In this document: positions 8,271-17,299 of the stretch, piece by piece | Numbering within the stretch: the stretch's first letter is position 1 | Layout of the letters: every line of letters begins with the position of its first letter | From: an uncultured Actinomycetes bacterium | GTDB lineage: Bacteria; Actinomycetota; Actinomycetes; Nanopelagicales; Nanopelagicaceae | Reading direction: 5' to 3' | Assembly (NCBI GenBank): GCA_903822425.1 | Contig: CAIJOY010000023.1 | Location: forward strand, 18,248-82,247 | Length of the DNA: 64,000 nt | Made by a program: the position numbers and the translations under genes | Notes under the pieces: generated by a model | What the model saw: only the letters and a program-made list of their open reading frames with translations | Told to the model about the DNA's origin: nothing | The model's database searches: none

Positions 8271-9614
8271 GTGACGACAACTTTTGCTGACTTACCCCTG
8301 AGAGCATCAACTATAGAAGCACTGCACGCACACGGATTTACCGCTCCCTTTGCAATTCAAGAAATGGTTCTTCCCATTGCCTTAAGCGATGGCGATGTCA
8401 TCGGACAAGCGAAAACTGGAACCGGAAAAACTCTTGCTTTTGGAATTCCCTTAATCGAACGAACGATTGCACCACAAGATGCCGAATGGGAGCAGTTCGA
8501 ACATAAAGGCTCACCGCAAGCCCTAGTTGTTGTTCCTACCCGCGAACTCTGCGTCCAAGTAGCAAAAGATATTGAAGAGCTTGCAGGTACTCGTGGAATC
8601 CGCGTCTTGGCGGTCTACGGCGGCAGAGCTTTCGAACCACAGATTGAACAACTTCAATCAGGGGTTGAAATCGTTGTTGGTACTCCCGGGCGCTTACTTG
8701 ACCTCTATCGTCAAGGTCAACTCAAGCTGAGCAAAGTGGCACGCTTAGTATTAGATGAAGCAGATGAAATGCTCGACTTAGGATTCTTGCCCGATGTCGA
8801 AAAGATTTTCACCAGCACTCCAATTCGTCAACAGACCATGCTCTTTTCGGCAACAATGCCTGGCGACATCATCTCCTTAGCTCGAAGGTTCATGTCCCAA
8901 CCCGTACATATTCGTACGCAAGATAACGATGATGAAAGTGCAGTGGTATCTCGCGTCGAGCAACACATTTTGCGTGCTCATGCTCTGGACAAAATTGAAA
9001 TGCTTGCCAGGATCTTGCAAGCCGATGGTCGCGGTCCCACAATGGTCTTTTGTCGTACTAAGCGGACATGTCAGAAAACGGCCGATGATTTATTGGAGCG
9101 TGGATTTAGGGCTGCTGCAATCCATGGTGACTTGGGACAAAATGCAAGAGAAAAGGCACTAGCAGACTTTAAGGCTGGGAAATCTGATGTCTTGGTAGCA
9201 ACCGATGTGGCAGCGCGTGGTATCGATATCGATGGAATTACACATGTAATCAACTATCAATGCCCCGAAGATGATAAAACCTATGTTCATCGAATCGGTC
9301 GCACTGCCCGTGCTGGCGCACATGGCATTGGAGTTACATTTGTGGATTGGGATGACATGGGACGTTGGAATCTCATCAATCAATCTTTGAAATTAGGTCT
9401 TGCCGAACCTATTGAAACTTATTCATCTTCGGATCATCTTTACACATCTATGAAGATTCCTGTTGGCTCTACGGGGCGAATGAAAGCTCCTACTTCTGTC
9501 AAGCAAAGTGAGAAGCCAGCTCGCGCGCACACTCCAAAAATGAAACCTGCAGCAGCACGGCCTGAGCGAACTGAGCGAACTAGAACTCGCAATAAAAAAT
9601 TTAAAGAAAGTTAA
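8271..9614 (+). CDS. DEAD-box ATP-dependent RNA helicase (RhlE-like)
   Basis: About 447 residues carrying the full helicase set: Q motif with FAIQEMV, motif I AKTGTGKT, Ia PTRELCVQ, motif II DEAD, motif III SAT, and motif VI HRIGRTARAG. The C-terminal 60 residues are lysine-, arginine- and proline-rich, a usual RNA-binding tail. It unwinds short RNA duplexes in ribosome assembly or mRNA turnover. I place the start at GTG 8271, one base after the DUF3107 stop. A TTG at 8217 would overlap DUF3107 by more than 50 bases and adds 18 residues without similarity to helicases. Confidence 0.92.
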   Translation: MTTTFADLPLRASTIEALHAHGFTAPFAIQEMVLPIALSDGDVIGQAKTGTGKTLAFGIPLIERTIAPQDAEWEQFEHKGSPQALVVVPTRELCVQVAKDIEELAGTRGIRVLAVYGGRAFEPQIEQLQSGVEIVVGTPGRLLDLYRQGQLKLSKVARLVLDEADEMLDLGFLPDVEKIFTSTPIRQQTMLFSATMPGDIISLARRFMSQPVHIRTQDNDDESAVVSRVEQHILRAHALDKIEMLARILQADGRGPTMVFCRTKRTCQKTADDLLERGFRAAAIHGDLGQNAREKALADFKAGKSDVLVATDVAARGIDIDGITHVINYQCPEDDKTYVHRIGRTARAGAHGIGVTFVDWDDMGRWNLINQSLKLGLAEPIETYSSSDHLYTSMKIPVGSTGRMKAPTSVKQSEKPARAHTPKMKPAAARPERTERTRTRNKKFKES

Positions 9615-9620
9615 TAAACG

Positions 9621-10241
9621 CTACCAAGTGGAAGCAAAAGCTTTAACTGAATCCACCACCATTTGTACCGCTATCGCAGCCAACAATAATCCGGCTATGC
9701 GAGCAACTAGGGTAACTCCAGCTTCGCGAATGACCCGCAGAATTGTTGTGGAAGAAAGTAGCGCAATAGCAATCGCCAAGTGAACCGCAATCACAGCGGC
9801 GATTAACCCGACGGCGTGTGATGTTGTATGCACTTGACCAACAAATATCATTGTTGCAACTATCGCCCCAGGACCAGCAAGTAATGGCGTGCCTAGCGGA
9901 ACAAGTGCGATATTGGCATCTGGCCCATTAGCGGCGGTTGAATCTTTGCCAGTAAGTAATTCCAGTGAAACGAGCAGGAGAAGTAACCCACCAGCACCTT
10001 GAAGTGCTGCGATAGAAATATTGAGGTAGTTCAGAATCAGCCGACCAAAGAGGGCAAAAATTGCGATGACTACAAGGGAAACGCCTGCAGCTTGCCAAGC
10101 AAGACGCTTACGTATCTGGGATGACTTATCGGCAACCAGCGCTAGGAATATTGGAGTGGCTCCTGGCGGATCCATAATTACAAAGAGCGTTACGAAAACT
10201 TGCAAAGCAAATGTAAAGGCACTGGAATTCGCTAATGTCAC
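9621..10241 (-). CDS. MarC family integral membrane protein
   Basis: The 206-residue protein has about six membrane segments. The first carries VTLFVIMDPPGATPIFLAL and the fourth follows VPLGTPLLAGPGAI, the two internally related motifs of the MarC/UPF0056 family. The name comes from the mar locus, but no antibiotic-efflux role is established. The start GTG (10239-10241) overlaps the stop of the PHP gene by four bases, so the two are co-transcribed. It is convergent with the DEAD-box helicase, 6 bases apart. Confidence 0.88.
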   Translation of the reverse strand: MTLANSSAFTFALQVFVTLFVIMDPPGATPIFLALVADKSSQIRKRLAWQAAGVSLVVIAIFALFGRLILNYLNISIAALQGAGGLLLLLVSLELLTGKDSTAANGPDANIALVPLGTPLLAGPGAIVATMIFVGQVHTTSHAVGLIAAVIAVHLAIAIALLSSTTILRVIREAGVTLVARIAGLLLAAIAVQMVVDSVKAFASTW

Positions 10242-11083
10242 AATCGAACCACCCTTCTAGAATTTGCCATTGATTCTAAGCGTTCCCATTCTCCCGGATC
10301 AGTGGTGCACTCACCTAATTCATTGAGTTTGCCTGTCCCGTGATAATCACTTGAACCTGTCATTACTAAATTTAGCTCCCGCGCAATCAAGCGCAGACTC
10401 TCTCGTTCTGCGCTGCTATGGTCTCTGTGATCCACTTCTATTGCATTGAGTCCGGCAGTAACTAGCGGAGCAAAATCTGATGGAGTCAGAGTTGCTCCCC
10501 GGTGTGAAGCAAAAGCGTGAGCAATGACCGCCACTCCTCCTGCAGCGCGGATTTGCCTAATAGCCACTTCTGGAGTGGGTGCAAGGTGTGCAACATAAAA
10601 CTGCGAGTCGTTGTTCAAAAGTCCTTGAAAAGCTTCATCCCGAGATTTTATAAAACCGCGGGCCACGAGTGCATCAGCAAGATGTGGTCGGCCCAGAGTT
10701 GCTCCCTCTGGTTTGGCTTGCTCAACATCTTCCATAGAGATGGCGATACCCGCATCGTTGAGTAAAGCAATCATTTTGCGCATACGAGGAATTCGACTAT
10801 CGCGAGTCTCCTCCAACATCACTTGCATCTGGGTGTTGCTTCCATCGAAAAGTAACCCGAGCATGTGAACGCTAATCCCAGCGTCGGTAAGGCAAGAGAT
10901 TTCTGCTCCTAGAACCAATGAAAGATCGCCTCGAAGTGCTACTACCGCTTCACTCCAGCCGGCAGTTGAATCATGATCGGTAATAGCCAGAGTGCTAATT
11001 CCTCGACTCAGTGCAGCATTAACAAGTGCTCGCGGAGAATCGGTTCCATCGCTGCATGTTGTGTGAGCATGTAAATCGATCAT
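10238..11083 (-). CDS. PHP-domain metal-dependent phosphoesterase
   Basis: About 281 residues. The N-terminus reads MIDLHAHTTCSDGTDSP, the first metal-binding motif of the polymerase/histidinol phosphatase (PHP) superfamily. ITDHDS, HAFASHRG and SDYHGTGK supply the other metal ligands. The closest characterised relatives are YciV/TrpH-type enzymes that cleave short oligonucleotides or nucleoside bisphosphates. I choose ATG at 11083, which overlaps the upstream transporter stop by four bases. The longer frame to 11194 adds 37 residues out of context and inside the transporter gene. Confidence 0.85.
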   Translation of the reverse strand: MIDLHAHTTCSDGTDSPRALVNAALSRGISTLAITDHDSTAGWSEAVVALRGDLSLVLGAEISCLTDAGISVHMLGLLFDGSNTQMQVMLEETRDSRIPRMRKMIALLNDAGIAISMEDVEQAKPEGATLGRPHLADALVARGFIKSRDEAFQGLLNNDSQFYVAHLAPTPEVAIRQIRAAGGVAVIAHAFASHRGATLTPSDFAPLVTAGLNAIEVDHRDHSSAERESLRLIARELNLVMTGSSDYHGTGKLNELGECTTDPGEWERLESMANSRRVVRL

Positions 11084-12000
11084 AAGACGGCCTCTACATG
11101 ATCTGGTCGCGTGCGAAGGACTACTAAGCCGCAACCAATCAAGATCAGAATAATCCCTGGGATCACACCTAAAGGTGGTTTTTGACCAAGCCACCAGAGA
11201 GCCAAAATAGCACTGACTGGTACTTCAAAGAAAACTACTAACGAAACAACTGCTGGAGAAACTCGCTTCAGTGCAGAACTAAACATCGTGTGTCCAAGAA
11301 TTTGTGCGCCAAAAACTAAGCCGGCAACAATCCACCACTCTCTGGCATGAAAATGCCAGAGTTGAAATGATGAAAAGACCGCTAAAGGAAGAGCTGTGAA
11401 GGCGCAAACGAAGTAACACACCGTTGTGTAAGACGTGGTTTCGATATGTTCTCGTGCGCGAGCTCCAGCCAACATATACAAAGCTGCCAGACCTGCGGCG
11501 ACAAGAGCAGCTAAATCTCCAAGAAAAGATCGAACAGAAATATGTAAGTCAACTCCCGAGACAAGCAAAACTCCGAGAAAACTGATAAACATTCCCAACC
11601 ATGCTCGCGGTGGAATATGTCCACCAGTAAATTTTACAAAAATAGCTGCAAATATTGGTTGTAGCGCAGCTAAGGCAGTGCCAGTGGCAACGCTTGTATA
11701 CCGCATCGCCAAGAAGAAACCGTAAAAGTGAAAAGCAAGTAAAATTCCGGCCAAGACTGACCATTTCATTCCTTCGCGATCTCTCCACTGCTTGTGTCGA
11801 ATGGCAAAAGGCAAAGTCAATACGGCACCGCCAAGATTGCGCCAAAAAATTAGCGTGGGCACGGACATAAAACTTGTCGCGATCAACGGTCCGGAAGTTC
11901 CAATCCCTATGATTCCAAGCCCTAATCGCACCAAATCCGGGCGTGCTGGGATGCTGGTGTGACTTGTAACTTGATTAACACGTGGAGTTTTCTTATTCAC
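11080..12000 (-). CDS. EamA/DMT-superfamily transporter
   Basis: The 306-residue protein has about ten hydrophobic helices arranged as two EamA repeats (first half ending near residue 150). GPLIATSFMSVPTLIFWRNLGGA in the first repeat and VVSLVVFFEVPVSAILA in the second are typical. Members export amino acids, purines or other small metabolites; the substrate is unknown here. It is coupled by ATGA overlap to the PHP gene and lies 13 bases downstream of mrp. Confidence 0.87.
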   Translation of the reverse strand: MNKKTPRVNQVTSHTSIPARPDLVRLGLGIIGIGTSGPLIATSFMSVPTLIFWRNLGGAVLTLPFAIRHKQWRDREGMKWSVLAGILLAFHFYGFFLAMRYTSVATGTALAALQPIFAAIFVKFTGGHIPPRAWLGMFISFLGVLLVSGVDLHISVRSFLGDLAALVAAGLAALYMLAGARAREHIETTSYTTVCYFVCAFTALPLAVFSSFQLWHFHAREWWIVAGLVFGAQILGHTMFSSALKRVSPAVVSLVVFFEVPVSAILALWWLGQKPPLGVIPGIILILIGCGLVVLRTRPDHVEAVL

Positions 12001-12013
12001 TTGCAGATCCCGC

Positions 12014-13135
12014 TTAGGTTGCTAAACCTAGGCGCACTCCCACTAAAGATTTCTTGCGCAAAACAATTTGGGCCGTAATCATTTCAATCGCCACCGAAGC
12101 AGGAGATTCTGGGTGTGCCAGGACTACTGGAGTGCCAGCATCTCCCCCGGTTCGCAAATCTGGACTGAAAGGAACTTTTCCTAAAAGCGGGACATCAGAT
12201 CCCACTAATTCTGACAATCGTGTAGATGTGACTTCGCCACCACCAGTGCCAAATAGGGAGATCGGTTCACCGCATTTCGGACAGGGAAATTCAGACATAT
12301 TCTCGATCACTCCGATGACGTGTTGCTTGATTTGGTGAGCGATGCGTCCGGCACGTTCGGCAACTTCAGCAGCTGCCACTTGTGGAGTTGTGACAACAAT
12401 AATTTCCGATGTCGGAATGAGTTGCCCAAGTGAAATAGCCAGATCTCCCGTTCCGGGAGGTAAATCAATTAAAAGCAGATCCAAATCTCCCCAGTAGGCA
12501 TCGCTAAGAAGTTGTTCTAGCACTCGGTGAAGTAATGGGCCGCGATATGCCACAGCATCAGAGCGCTCTGGCTTAAACATTTCCATGGAGACTGTTTTTA
12601 CGCCATATGCCTCAAGTGGAATAAACATTTGGTCAATTGCAGTTGGCCGCTGTCCCATCAGCCCCATGAGGCGCGGAATCGAATGACCGTAAACGTCGGC
12701 ATCAAGTATTCCTACCCGTAAACCCTTTTGGGCTGCAGCTACGGCCAAGTTAACGGTTAAAGAGGATTTACCCACCCCGCCTTTTCCAGATGCGATACCT
12801 ACTACTCGCGTGAGCGAATCTGGTTGTGCAAAAGGGATAAATTTTTCACGACCATTTCGCAGCAATTTCTTAACGTTATTTCTTTGCTCCTCAGACATCA
12901 CTCCAAATTGGAGAGTCACACTCGTGACATCGGCAACAGAAGAAACTGCTTGTGTGACATCGGTACGAAGGCGGTCTTGCATCGGACAACCAGAGATCGT
13001 TAACAAGATTTTTACAGTAGCTACTCCAGAAGTAAATTCAACCGACTCCACCATTCCTAAATCTGGGAGAGCGCGGTGTAGTTCGGGATCTTGAACTGTC
13101 GCTAGCGCTGCATGGATTAATTCAATGACGCTCAT
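12014..13135 (-). CDS. mrp: Mrp/NBP35-type Fe-S cluster carrier ATPase
   Basis: The 373-residue protein joins an N-terminal MIP18/DUF59 domain (residues 1-80, with ISGCPMQDRL) to a ParA/MinD-like P-loop ATPase. ASGKGGVGKSSLTVNLA is the deviant Walker A, followed by DLPPGTGD. A CPKC pair near residue 280 is the predicted Fe-S ligand in the dimer interface. It would carry [4Fe-4S] clusters to apoproteins in the cytoplasm. It overlaps the tatB stop by four bases. htrA, tatB and mrp in this order is a conserved actinobacterial arrangement. Confidence 0.92.
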   Translation of the reverse strand: MSVIELIHAALATVQDPELHRALPDLGMVESVEFTSGVATVKILLTISGCPMQDRLRTDVTQAVSSVADVTSVTLQFGVMSEEQRNNVKKLLRNGREKFIPFAQPDSLTRVVGIASGKGGVGKSSLTVNLAVAAAQKGLRVGILDADVYGHSIPRLMGLMGQRPTAIDQMFIPLEAYGVKTVSMEMFKPERSDAVAYRGPLLHRVLEQLLSDAYWGDLDLLLIDLPPGTGDLAISLGQLIPTSEIIVVTTPQVAAAEVAERAGRIAHQIKQHVIGVIENMSEFPCPKCGEPISLFGTGGGEVTSTRLSELVGSDVPLLGKVPFSPDLRTGGDAGTPVVLAHPESPASVAIEMITAQIVLRKKSLVGVRLGLAT

Positions 13136-13425
13136 AGGACATCCGGATCAAGCTTGGCTACGAAACGATCTTCATCATTGTTAAGCGCTTCTGCTAGTTG
13201 CTTTTTCAGAAAAGTTTTAGGGTGCAAATCTGACGGTTGCAAATCTTCATACCCAGGTCCCAAGTTCTCACGTAATTGTTCAGTCGCCGTTTGTGAGAGC
13301 TTTTGCAGGCGTCGCACAAGCCTTGCAGCATCAGCAGCAAATTTAGGTAGACGATCAGGGCCTACAAGAATTATGCCCAGAATCGCCAAACCGATCATTT
13401 CGCCCGCGCCAATATCAAAGAACAT
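13132..13425 (-). CDS. tatB: Twin-arginine translocase subunit TatB
   Basis: A 97-residue protein: one N-terminal membrane helix (IGLAILGIILVGPDRLP), the conserved Gly-Pro hinge, an amphipathic helix (KFAADAARLVRRLQKL) and an acidic tail. This is the layout of TatA/TatB; the length and FDIGAGEM start favour TatB. It acts with TatC as receptor for folded Tat substrates. tatA and tatC are not in this window. It lies 24 bases downstream of htrA and overlaps mrp. Confidence 0.88.
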   Translation of the reverse strand: MFFDIGAGEMIGLAILGIILVGPDRLPKFAADAARLVRRLQKLSQTATEQLRENLGPGYEDLQPSDLHPKTFLKKQLAEALNNDEDRFVAKLDPDVL

Positions 13426-13449
13426 GGCTTCAGCCTACTTGCGAATGCC

Positions 13450-14580
13450 TTATGGCGCAGCCACCAAGGTAATGCTCACCTCATGCGTGACTTCTTTGCG
13501 AAGGTAGGAAAGTTTTACGATGTCTCCCACGCTCTTAGCGCGAATAGCAACGATAAGTTCATCAGAATTATGAATCGTTTTACCATCAAAGACCGTAATC
13601 ACATCTCCAGCCTTAATGCCAGCTTTTTGTGCAGGTCCTCCAGCACGAACTGATTGTGGAAAATCACCGACCAGTGCGCCAATTCCGGTAAAAGAGGTAT
13701 CAAGAGAAATTCCAATTATGGGGTAAGTGGCTTTGCCATTCTTAATTAATTGGGCAGCAGTTTTGCGCGCTTGATTAATTGGAATCGCAAAACCCAATCC
13801 AATCGATCCCGACTGACTTCCGACAGATGCGCCCAATGAAGCAATAGCAGATGTCACGCCAACAACTGCGCCAGTTGCATCAACAAGAGGTCCACCAGAA
13901 TTTCCAGGGTTAATAGCCGCATCAGTTTGGAGAGCATTCATGAAGGAACTCTCTCCATTCGAGCCACCCGTCGTCACTGCACGATTTTTTGCACTAATGA
14001 TTCCAGATGTCACTGTTCCAGAAAGTCCGAGAGGTGAACCAATTGCAATTACCGCATCACCCACTTGAATGGCATCACTGTCACCAAATTCCAGTGCTGG
14101 CAAATTTGTCGCAGAAATTTTGATAACGGCCAAATCGTAGGAAGCATCTCTTCCTAAAATTGTTGCGGGGAAAGTTGAACCACCATTTAGGGTTACAGTG
14201 ATTGAGCCTCCACCAAGTGCTGCATTTTCAACAACATGGTTATTTGTCAAAATGAATCCAGAGGAATCAATCACAAATCCTGAACCAGTTCCGCTGCCAC
14301 TTGATGATCTTGTTGAGATTGAAACAACAGAGGGCAATACACGTTGTGCAATTCCGGCGACAGAATCTGGCGCACGTTCAATGCTTGACGATGAGGAAAC
14401 GAGATTAACTCGATGCTGCACTAAGGATGAGATTTCTGGAAAATTCCCGAAAACGCTTCCTACTAAGCCAGCGACAACTGCTAATCCAATTGCCGAGCCT
14501 GTGGAAATATATGACCGACGTGGACGCTGATGAGGTTCTGACCACCAACCATGTGGTGTTGGGTTTTCTTTCTCGGACAT
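13450..14580 (-). CDS. htrA: HtrA/DegP-like membrane-anchored serine protease with PDZ domain
   Basis: The 376-residue protein has a short cytoplasmic N-terminus, one membrane helix (about residues 28-45), a trypsin-like domain and a C-terminal PDZ domain (from about residue 290). The triad is visible: His in TNNHVV, Asp in YDLAVIK and Ser in NPGNSGGPL. It would degrade or refold damaged proteins outside the membrane. In other actinobacteria htrA sits beside the sigE/rseA envelope-stress genes; here those are absent and an isolated sigma region 4 gene occurs at 17087. Confidence 0.92.
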   Translation of the reverse strand: MSEKENPTPHGWWSEPHQRPRRSYISTGSAIGLAVVAGLVGSVFGNFPEISSLVQHRVNLVSSSSSIERAPDSVAGIAQRVLPSVVSISTRSSSGSGTGSGFVIDSSGFILTNNHVVENAALGGGSITVTLNGGSTFPATILGRDASYDLAVIKISATNLPALEFGDSDAIQVGDAVIAIGSPLGLSGTVTSGIISAKNRAVTTGGSNGESSFMNALQTDAAINPGNSGGPLVDATGAVVGVTSAIASLGASVGSQSGSIGLGFAIPINQARKTAAQLIKNGKATYPIIGISLDTSFTGIGALVGDFPQSVRAGGPAQKAGIKAGDVITVFDGKTIHNSDELIVAIRAKSVGDIVKLSYLRKEVTHEVSITLVAAP

Positions 14581-14640
14581 CTCAATCCCCTCTTTCTTTT
14601 TCTCTCAAAACTAGGCTTGAGTGAACTATAAAAATCCGAG

Positions 14641-14664
14641 AATTCAATGAGAATTCATTGAATT
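14641..14664. terminator. 10-base inverted repeat at the end of the O-methyltransferase gene
   Basis: AATTCAATGA (14641-14650) and TCATTGAATT (14655-14664) form a perfect inverted repeat with a 4-base loop, overlapping the stop codon of the leftward O-methyltransferase gene. In that direction it is followed within a few bases by GGATTTTT. It may act as a weak terminator separating the methyltransferase from htrA. The stem is very AT-rich, so an operator is an alternative. Confidence 0.45.
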
Positions 14665-15289
14665 ATTTTTTAGTTGCGAGCAAAAGTCCATCTCCCACTG
14701 GGATCAAGGTACTTATCCAGACTTTACTGGCAGCTCGAATGCTTTTTCCCGCTTCTCGAAGTGCGATTGTCCGGGGGTCACGTTGTGCTGGATCTGAAAC
14801 TTTTCCTCCCCCAAAAAATGAATCTATGACCAAAACTCCGCCTGAGCGCAACATCCGTTCTGCGTGCTCGATCGCAAATTCTAGATCTTCTGGATCATGC
14901 CGGAGAAGTACAAGGTCATAGGCGCGATCAGTGAGTTTGCTCATGACATCCATTACTGGGTTTGTAATCAATCGATAGCGCTGTGGTGAAATCTCATCTT
15001 CAGCGAAAGCGATCTTTGCAATTCGAGCGTGCTCCACTTCATCATCAATTGAGGTGACGATTCCACTTTCGATCATTCCACGCAGAAGGCACACAGTCCC
15101 GAGGCCAGAGCCAGTTCCTACTTCAACTACTGCTTGTGCCGAAATCAAATGTGCCAAGTAGCGCAAATAAGCACCGGTTCCGGGCGTGGTATCCCTAGCC
15201 CCAACTTCTATTCCACGAGCTCGTGCTGCAACTAGTACCTGGTCTTCAACTATAAAATCCTCGGCATACTCGTGTGGATTAATTCTCAT
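14663..15289 (-). CDS. SAM-dependent O-methyltransferase
   Basis: About 208 residues, class I methyltransferase fold: VVEVGTGSGLGTVCLL is the SAM-binding motif I, and YDLVLLRHD and LRSGGVLVIDSFF are later strands. It resembles the catechol-type O-methyltransferases that sit beside sigE/htrA in mycobacteria (Rv1220c-like, from memory). The ATG at 15289 shares a TGATG junction with the pepA stop, so the two are coupled. Its substrate is unknown. The D-x-x-x-D/N metal pair of catechol methyltransferases is not clearly preserved (RHDPED), so substrate inference should be cautious. Confidence 0.85.
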   Translation of the reverse strand: MRINPHEYAEDFIVEDQVLVAARARGIEVGARDTTPGTGAYLRYLAHLISAQAVVEVGTGSGLGTVCLLRGMIESGIVTSIDDEVEHARIAKIAFAEDEISPQRYRLITNPVMDVMSKLTDRAYDLVLLRHDPEDLEFAIEHAERMLRSGGVLVIDSFFGGGKVSDPAQRDPRTIALREAGKSIRAASKVWISTLIPVGDGLLLATKK

Positions 15290-16779
15290 CACAGTGAGGA
15301 AATCCAATCGATAAGGAGTCGGACACCAAAACCATTTCCGCCTTTTGGACTCTCACCAGAGTCAGTTTCACTCCTGGCAGTTCCGGCAATGTCTAAGTGA
15401 GCCCATGTGCGTTTACCCACAAAATGTTCAAGGAAAAGTGCAGCAGTGATAGATCCTCCGGAAAATTTCACTGCATCTGCGGTGTGATTTAGGTCAGCGA
15501 TTGAACTTCGAAGAGCGATTTCATAATCATCTACTAATGGCATGTGCCAAACTCGATCTCCATTTTTTTCACCGATTTCATGAAGTTTCTTGGCAAGTGC
15601 AGCATCGCGGCTATAAATAGCAGCATATTGTTTGCCTAGCCCGAGTGAAATAGCTCCAGTAAGCGTTGCGACATCAACCAAATAATCAGGCTCTAGATTC
15701 AAATCTGCATAGGCCAAGCCATCTGCCAAAACTAATCGACCTTCTGCATCTGTGTTAATCACTTCAACTGTGGTTCCACCGTAGTGCTTGATTACATCAC
15801 TAGGACGTTGGGAAGTACCGGAAAGTGCATTCTCTGCACACATCAACAAAGCAGTGACACGAACTTTAGGAGCAATCTCCGGCATTGCGCCAACGACGTG
15901 CATCACTGCAGCAGCACCAGCCATATCGGTTTTCATGCCAATCATCGAATCGTATGGTCGCTTCAGTGAAACGCCACCAGTATCAAAAGTGATCCCTTTG
16001 CCAACCAAAACTACATGTGGCCAATTCTTAGATCCACGTGGGGCGTAACTGACTTGAATAAAGCGTGGGCCAGGGTTGGGTGATGAATTTCCTACCGCGC
16101 GAAGGCCGCCAAATTCTGCCAGATCTTTGCCAGCCAGAACCGTGACCGTGATGTCGCTCTTTTTCTCTAGCGCTTTTGCTTGTTTAGACATCCATGCAGG
16201 TGTTTTAATGTTGGAGGGAGTTTGAACTAAATCCCGTGTATGCCACACAGCTTTTACTAAAATATTTGCTTTCTCTACCTCGGCATTGTGAATGCCGCTC
16301 ACCAATATTTTTGGTGTTTCGTTCTTGTTCTGGCCAGTTTTTTGAGTCCAAAGATAAGTGGAAAGAGCGATTGCTATTGCGTGGCCTCTTAATTGTGACT
16401 TATCAGTAATTGCAATACTCGCTAAAGTCTTAGCCTTACCTTTGATTTTACGACCCAAGGCAGAACCTGCAGCGCGTGCGTCGGAGTTGGATTGAGATCC
16501 CAATCCAACCATGTAGATTCTTTCGCATTTGCTACCAGTTGCACTTACCGGAATTTCAAATATTTCGCCAGCTTTACCTGCCGCAGAAAAAAATTTAAGT
16601 TCATCCAGTAAATCAATTTCGAAGTGTGATTCGATTTTTCGTATCAGGCCACTTGCTACCGGAAAAGAATATTCCCCATCTACGTCCTTGATGAAACCAA
16701 TCCCGATCGCATGAGAAGCTATAAGGGAATTTATCTCTAGTGGAACTCCCTGAATTGATGGGATCGCCATGTTACTCAC
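15289..16779 (-). CDS. pepA: Leucyl aminopeptidase (M17)
   Basis: The 496-residue protein has the full M17 catalytic core: VGKGITFDTGGVSLKRP with metal ligands, MKTDMAGAAAV, and NTDAEGRLVLADGLAYAD, the family signature. The N-terminal 170 residues form the usual regulatory domain. It is a cytoplasmic two-zinc hexamer that releases N-terminal amino acids from peptides. GTG at 16779 and ATG at 16770 are both possible starts. Coupled to the O-methyltransferase downstream; DUF3117 lies 17 bases upstream. Confidence 0.94.
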   Translation of the reverse strand: MSNMAIPSIQGVPLEINSLIASHAIGIGFIKDVDGEYSFPVASGLIRKIESHFEIDLLDELKFFSAAGKAGEIFEIPVSATGSKCERIYMVGLGSQSNSDARAAGSALGRKIKGKAKTLASIAITDKSQLRGHAIAIALSTYLWTQKTGQNKNETPKILVSGIHNAEVEKANILVKAVWHTRDLVQTPSNIKTPAWMSKQAKALEKKSDITVTVLAGKDLAEFGGLRAVGNSSPNPGPRFIQVSYAPRGSKNWPHVVLVGKGITFDTGGVSLKRPYDSMIGMKTDMAGAAAVMHVVGAMPEIAPKVRVTALLMCAENALSGTSQRPSDVIKHYGGTTVEVINTDAEGRLVLADGLAYADLNLEPDYLVDVATLTGAISLGLGKQYAAIYSRDAALAKKLHEIGEKNGDRVWHMPLVDDYEIALRSSIADLNHTADAVKFSGGSITAALFLEHFVGKRTWAHLDIAGTARSETDSGESPKGGNGFGVRLLIDWISSL

Positions 16780-16796
16780 CCGTGGTTAAGAGTTGA

Positions 16797-16979
16797 TTAT
16801 TTCTTAACGAGCAGCAGAACTGCTGCATGCAAGGCACTGCCTAGGTTGTCGGCTTCTTCGCGATTAAGTTCGACAACAAGTCGACCGCCACCCTCTAGGG
16901 GAATACGCATGACCAAACTACGGGCTTCCTTGGTTACTTCCATGGGTCCATCACCAGTGCGGGGTTTCATGGCTGCCAT
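16797..16979 (-). CDS. DUF3117 family small protein
   Basis: A 60-residue protein, MAAMKPRTGDGPMEVTKEA at the start and LNREEADNLGSALHAAV near the end, matching the highly conserved actinobacterial DUF3117 family (Rv1211-like). No function is known to me. A good ribosome site (AAGGAGACTG) lies just before the ATG, indicating efficient translation. It may be co-transcribed with pepA. Confidence 0.9.
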   Translation of the reverse strand: MAAMKPRTGDGPMEVTKEARSLVMRIPLEGGGRLVVELNREEADNLGSALHAAVLLLVKK

Positions 16980-17086
16980 GTTCAGTCTCCTTTGTGCATT
17001 CTTTAAACACGCCTACCGGCGAATCAGGGAGAAGTATCTCGCATTCATGGCCTAACTATGAAATTGAGATACAAGGGGGCAAAATC

Positions 17087-17275
17087 CTATAAATTTAGGC
17101 GTGAAGTCAGGCGACTTCGACCTATAACAATGACATTGACAACTGCCCTTTCGGGCACATGTAAAACTGCTGCAATTTCTTGCGCCGATAGATTTCGCAA
17201 ATAGTGAAGAGTTAAAATAATGCGCTCTTCTTCAGGCAGGCTGGCAAGAAATTGTGCCAGCGTCTCTGCGGTCAT
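17087..17275 (-). CDS. Isolated sigma-70 region 4-like DNA-binding protein
   Basis: Only 62 residues, almost entirely one sigma-70 region 4 type helix-turn-helix: LPEEERIILTLHYLRNLSAQ followed by EIAAVLHVPERAVVN and a basic end. No region 2 (core-polymerase and -10 binding) is encoded in the same or neighbouring frames upstream, so it is not a complete sigma factor. It could be an anti-sigma-like competitor, a small DNA-binding regulator, or the retained tail of an ECF factor. In mycobacteria sigE lies near the O-methyltransferase and htrA genes, which makes decay from a SigE-like gene plausible. Starts at ATG 17275, 24 bases after the LOG gene stop. Confidence 0.65.
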   Translation of the reverse strand: MTAETLAQFLASLPEEERIILTLHYLRNLSAQEIAAVLHVPERAVVNVIVIGRSRLTSRLNL

Positions 17276-17299
17276 GGAGGCAATCCTACTGCCCGCCTA

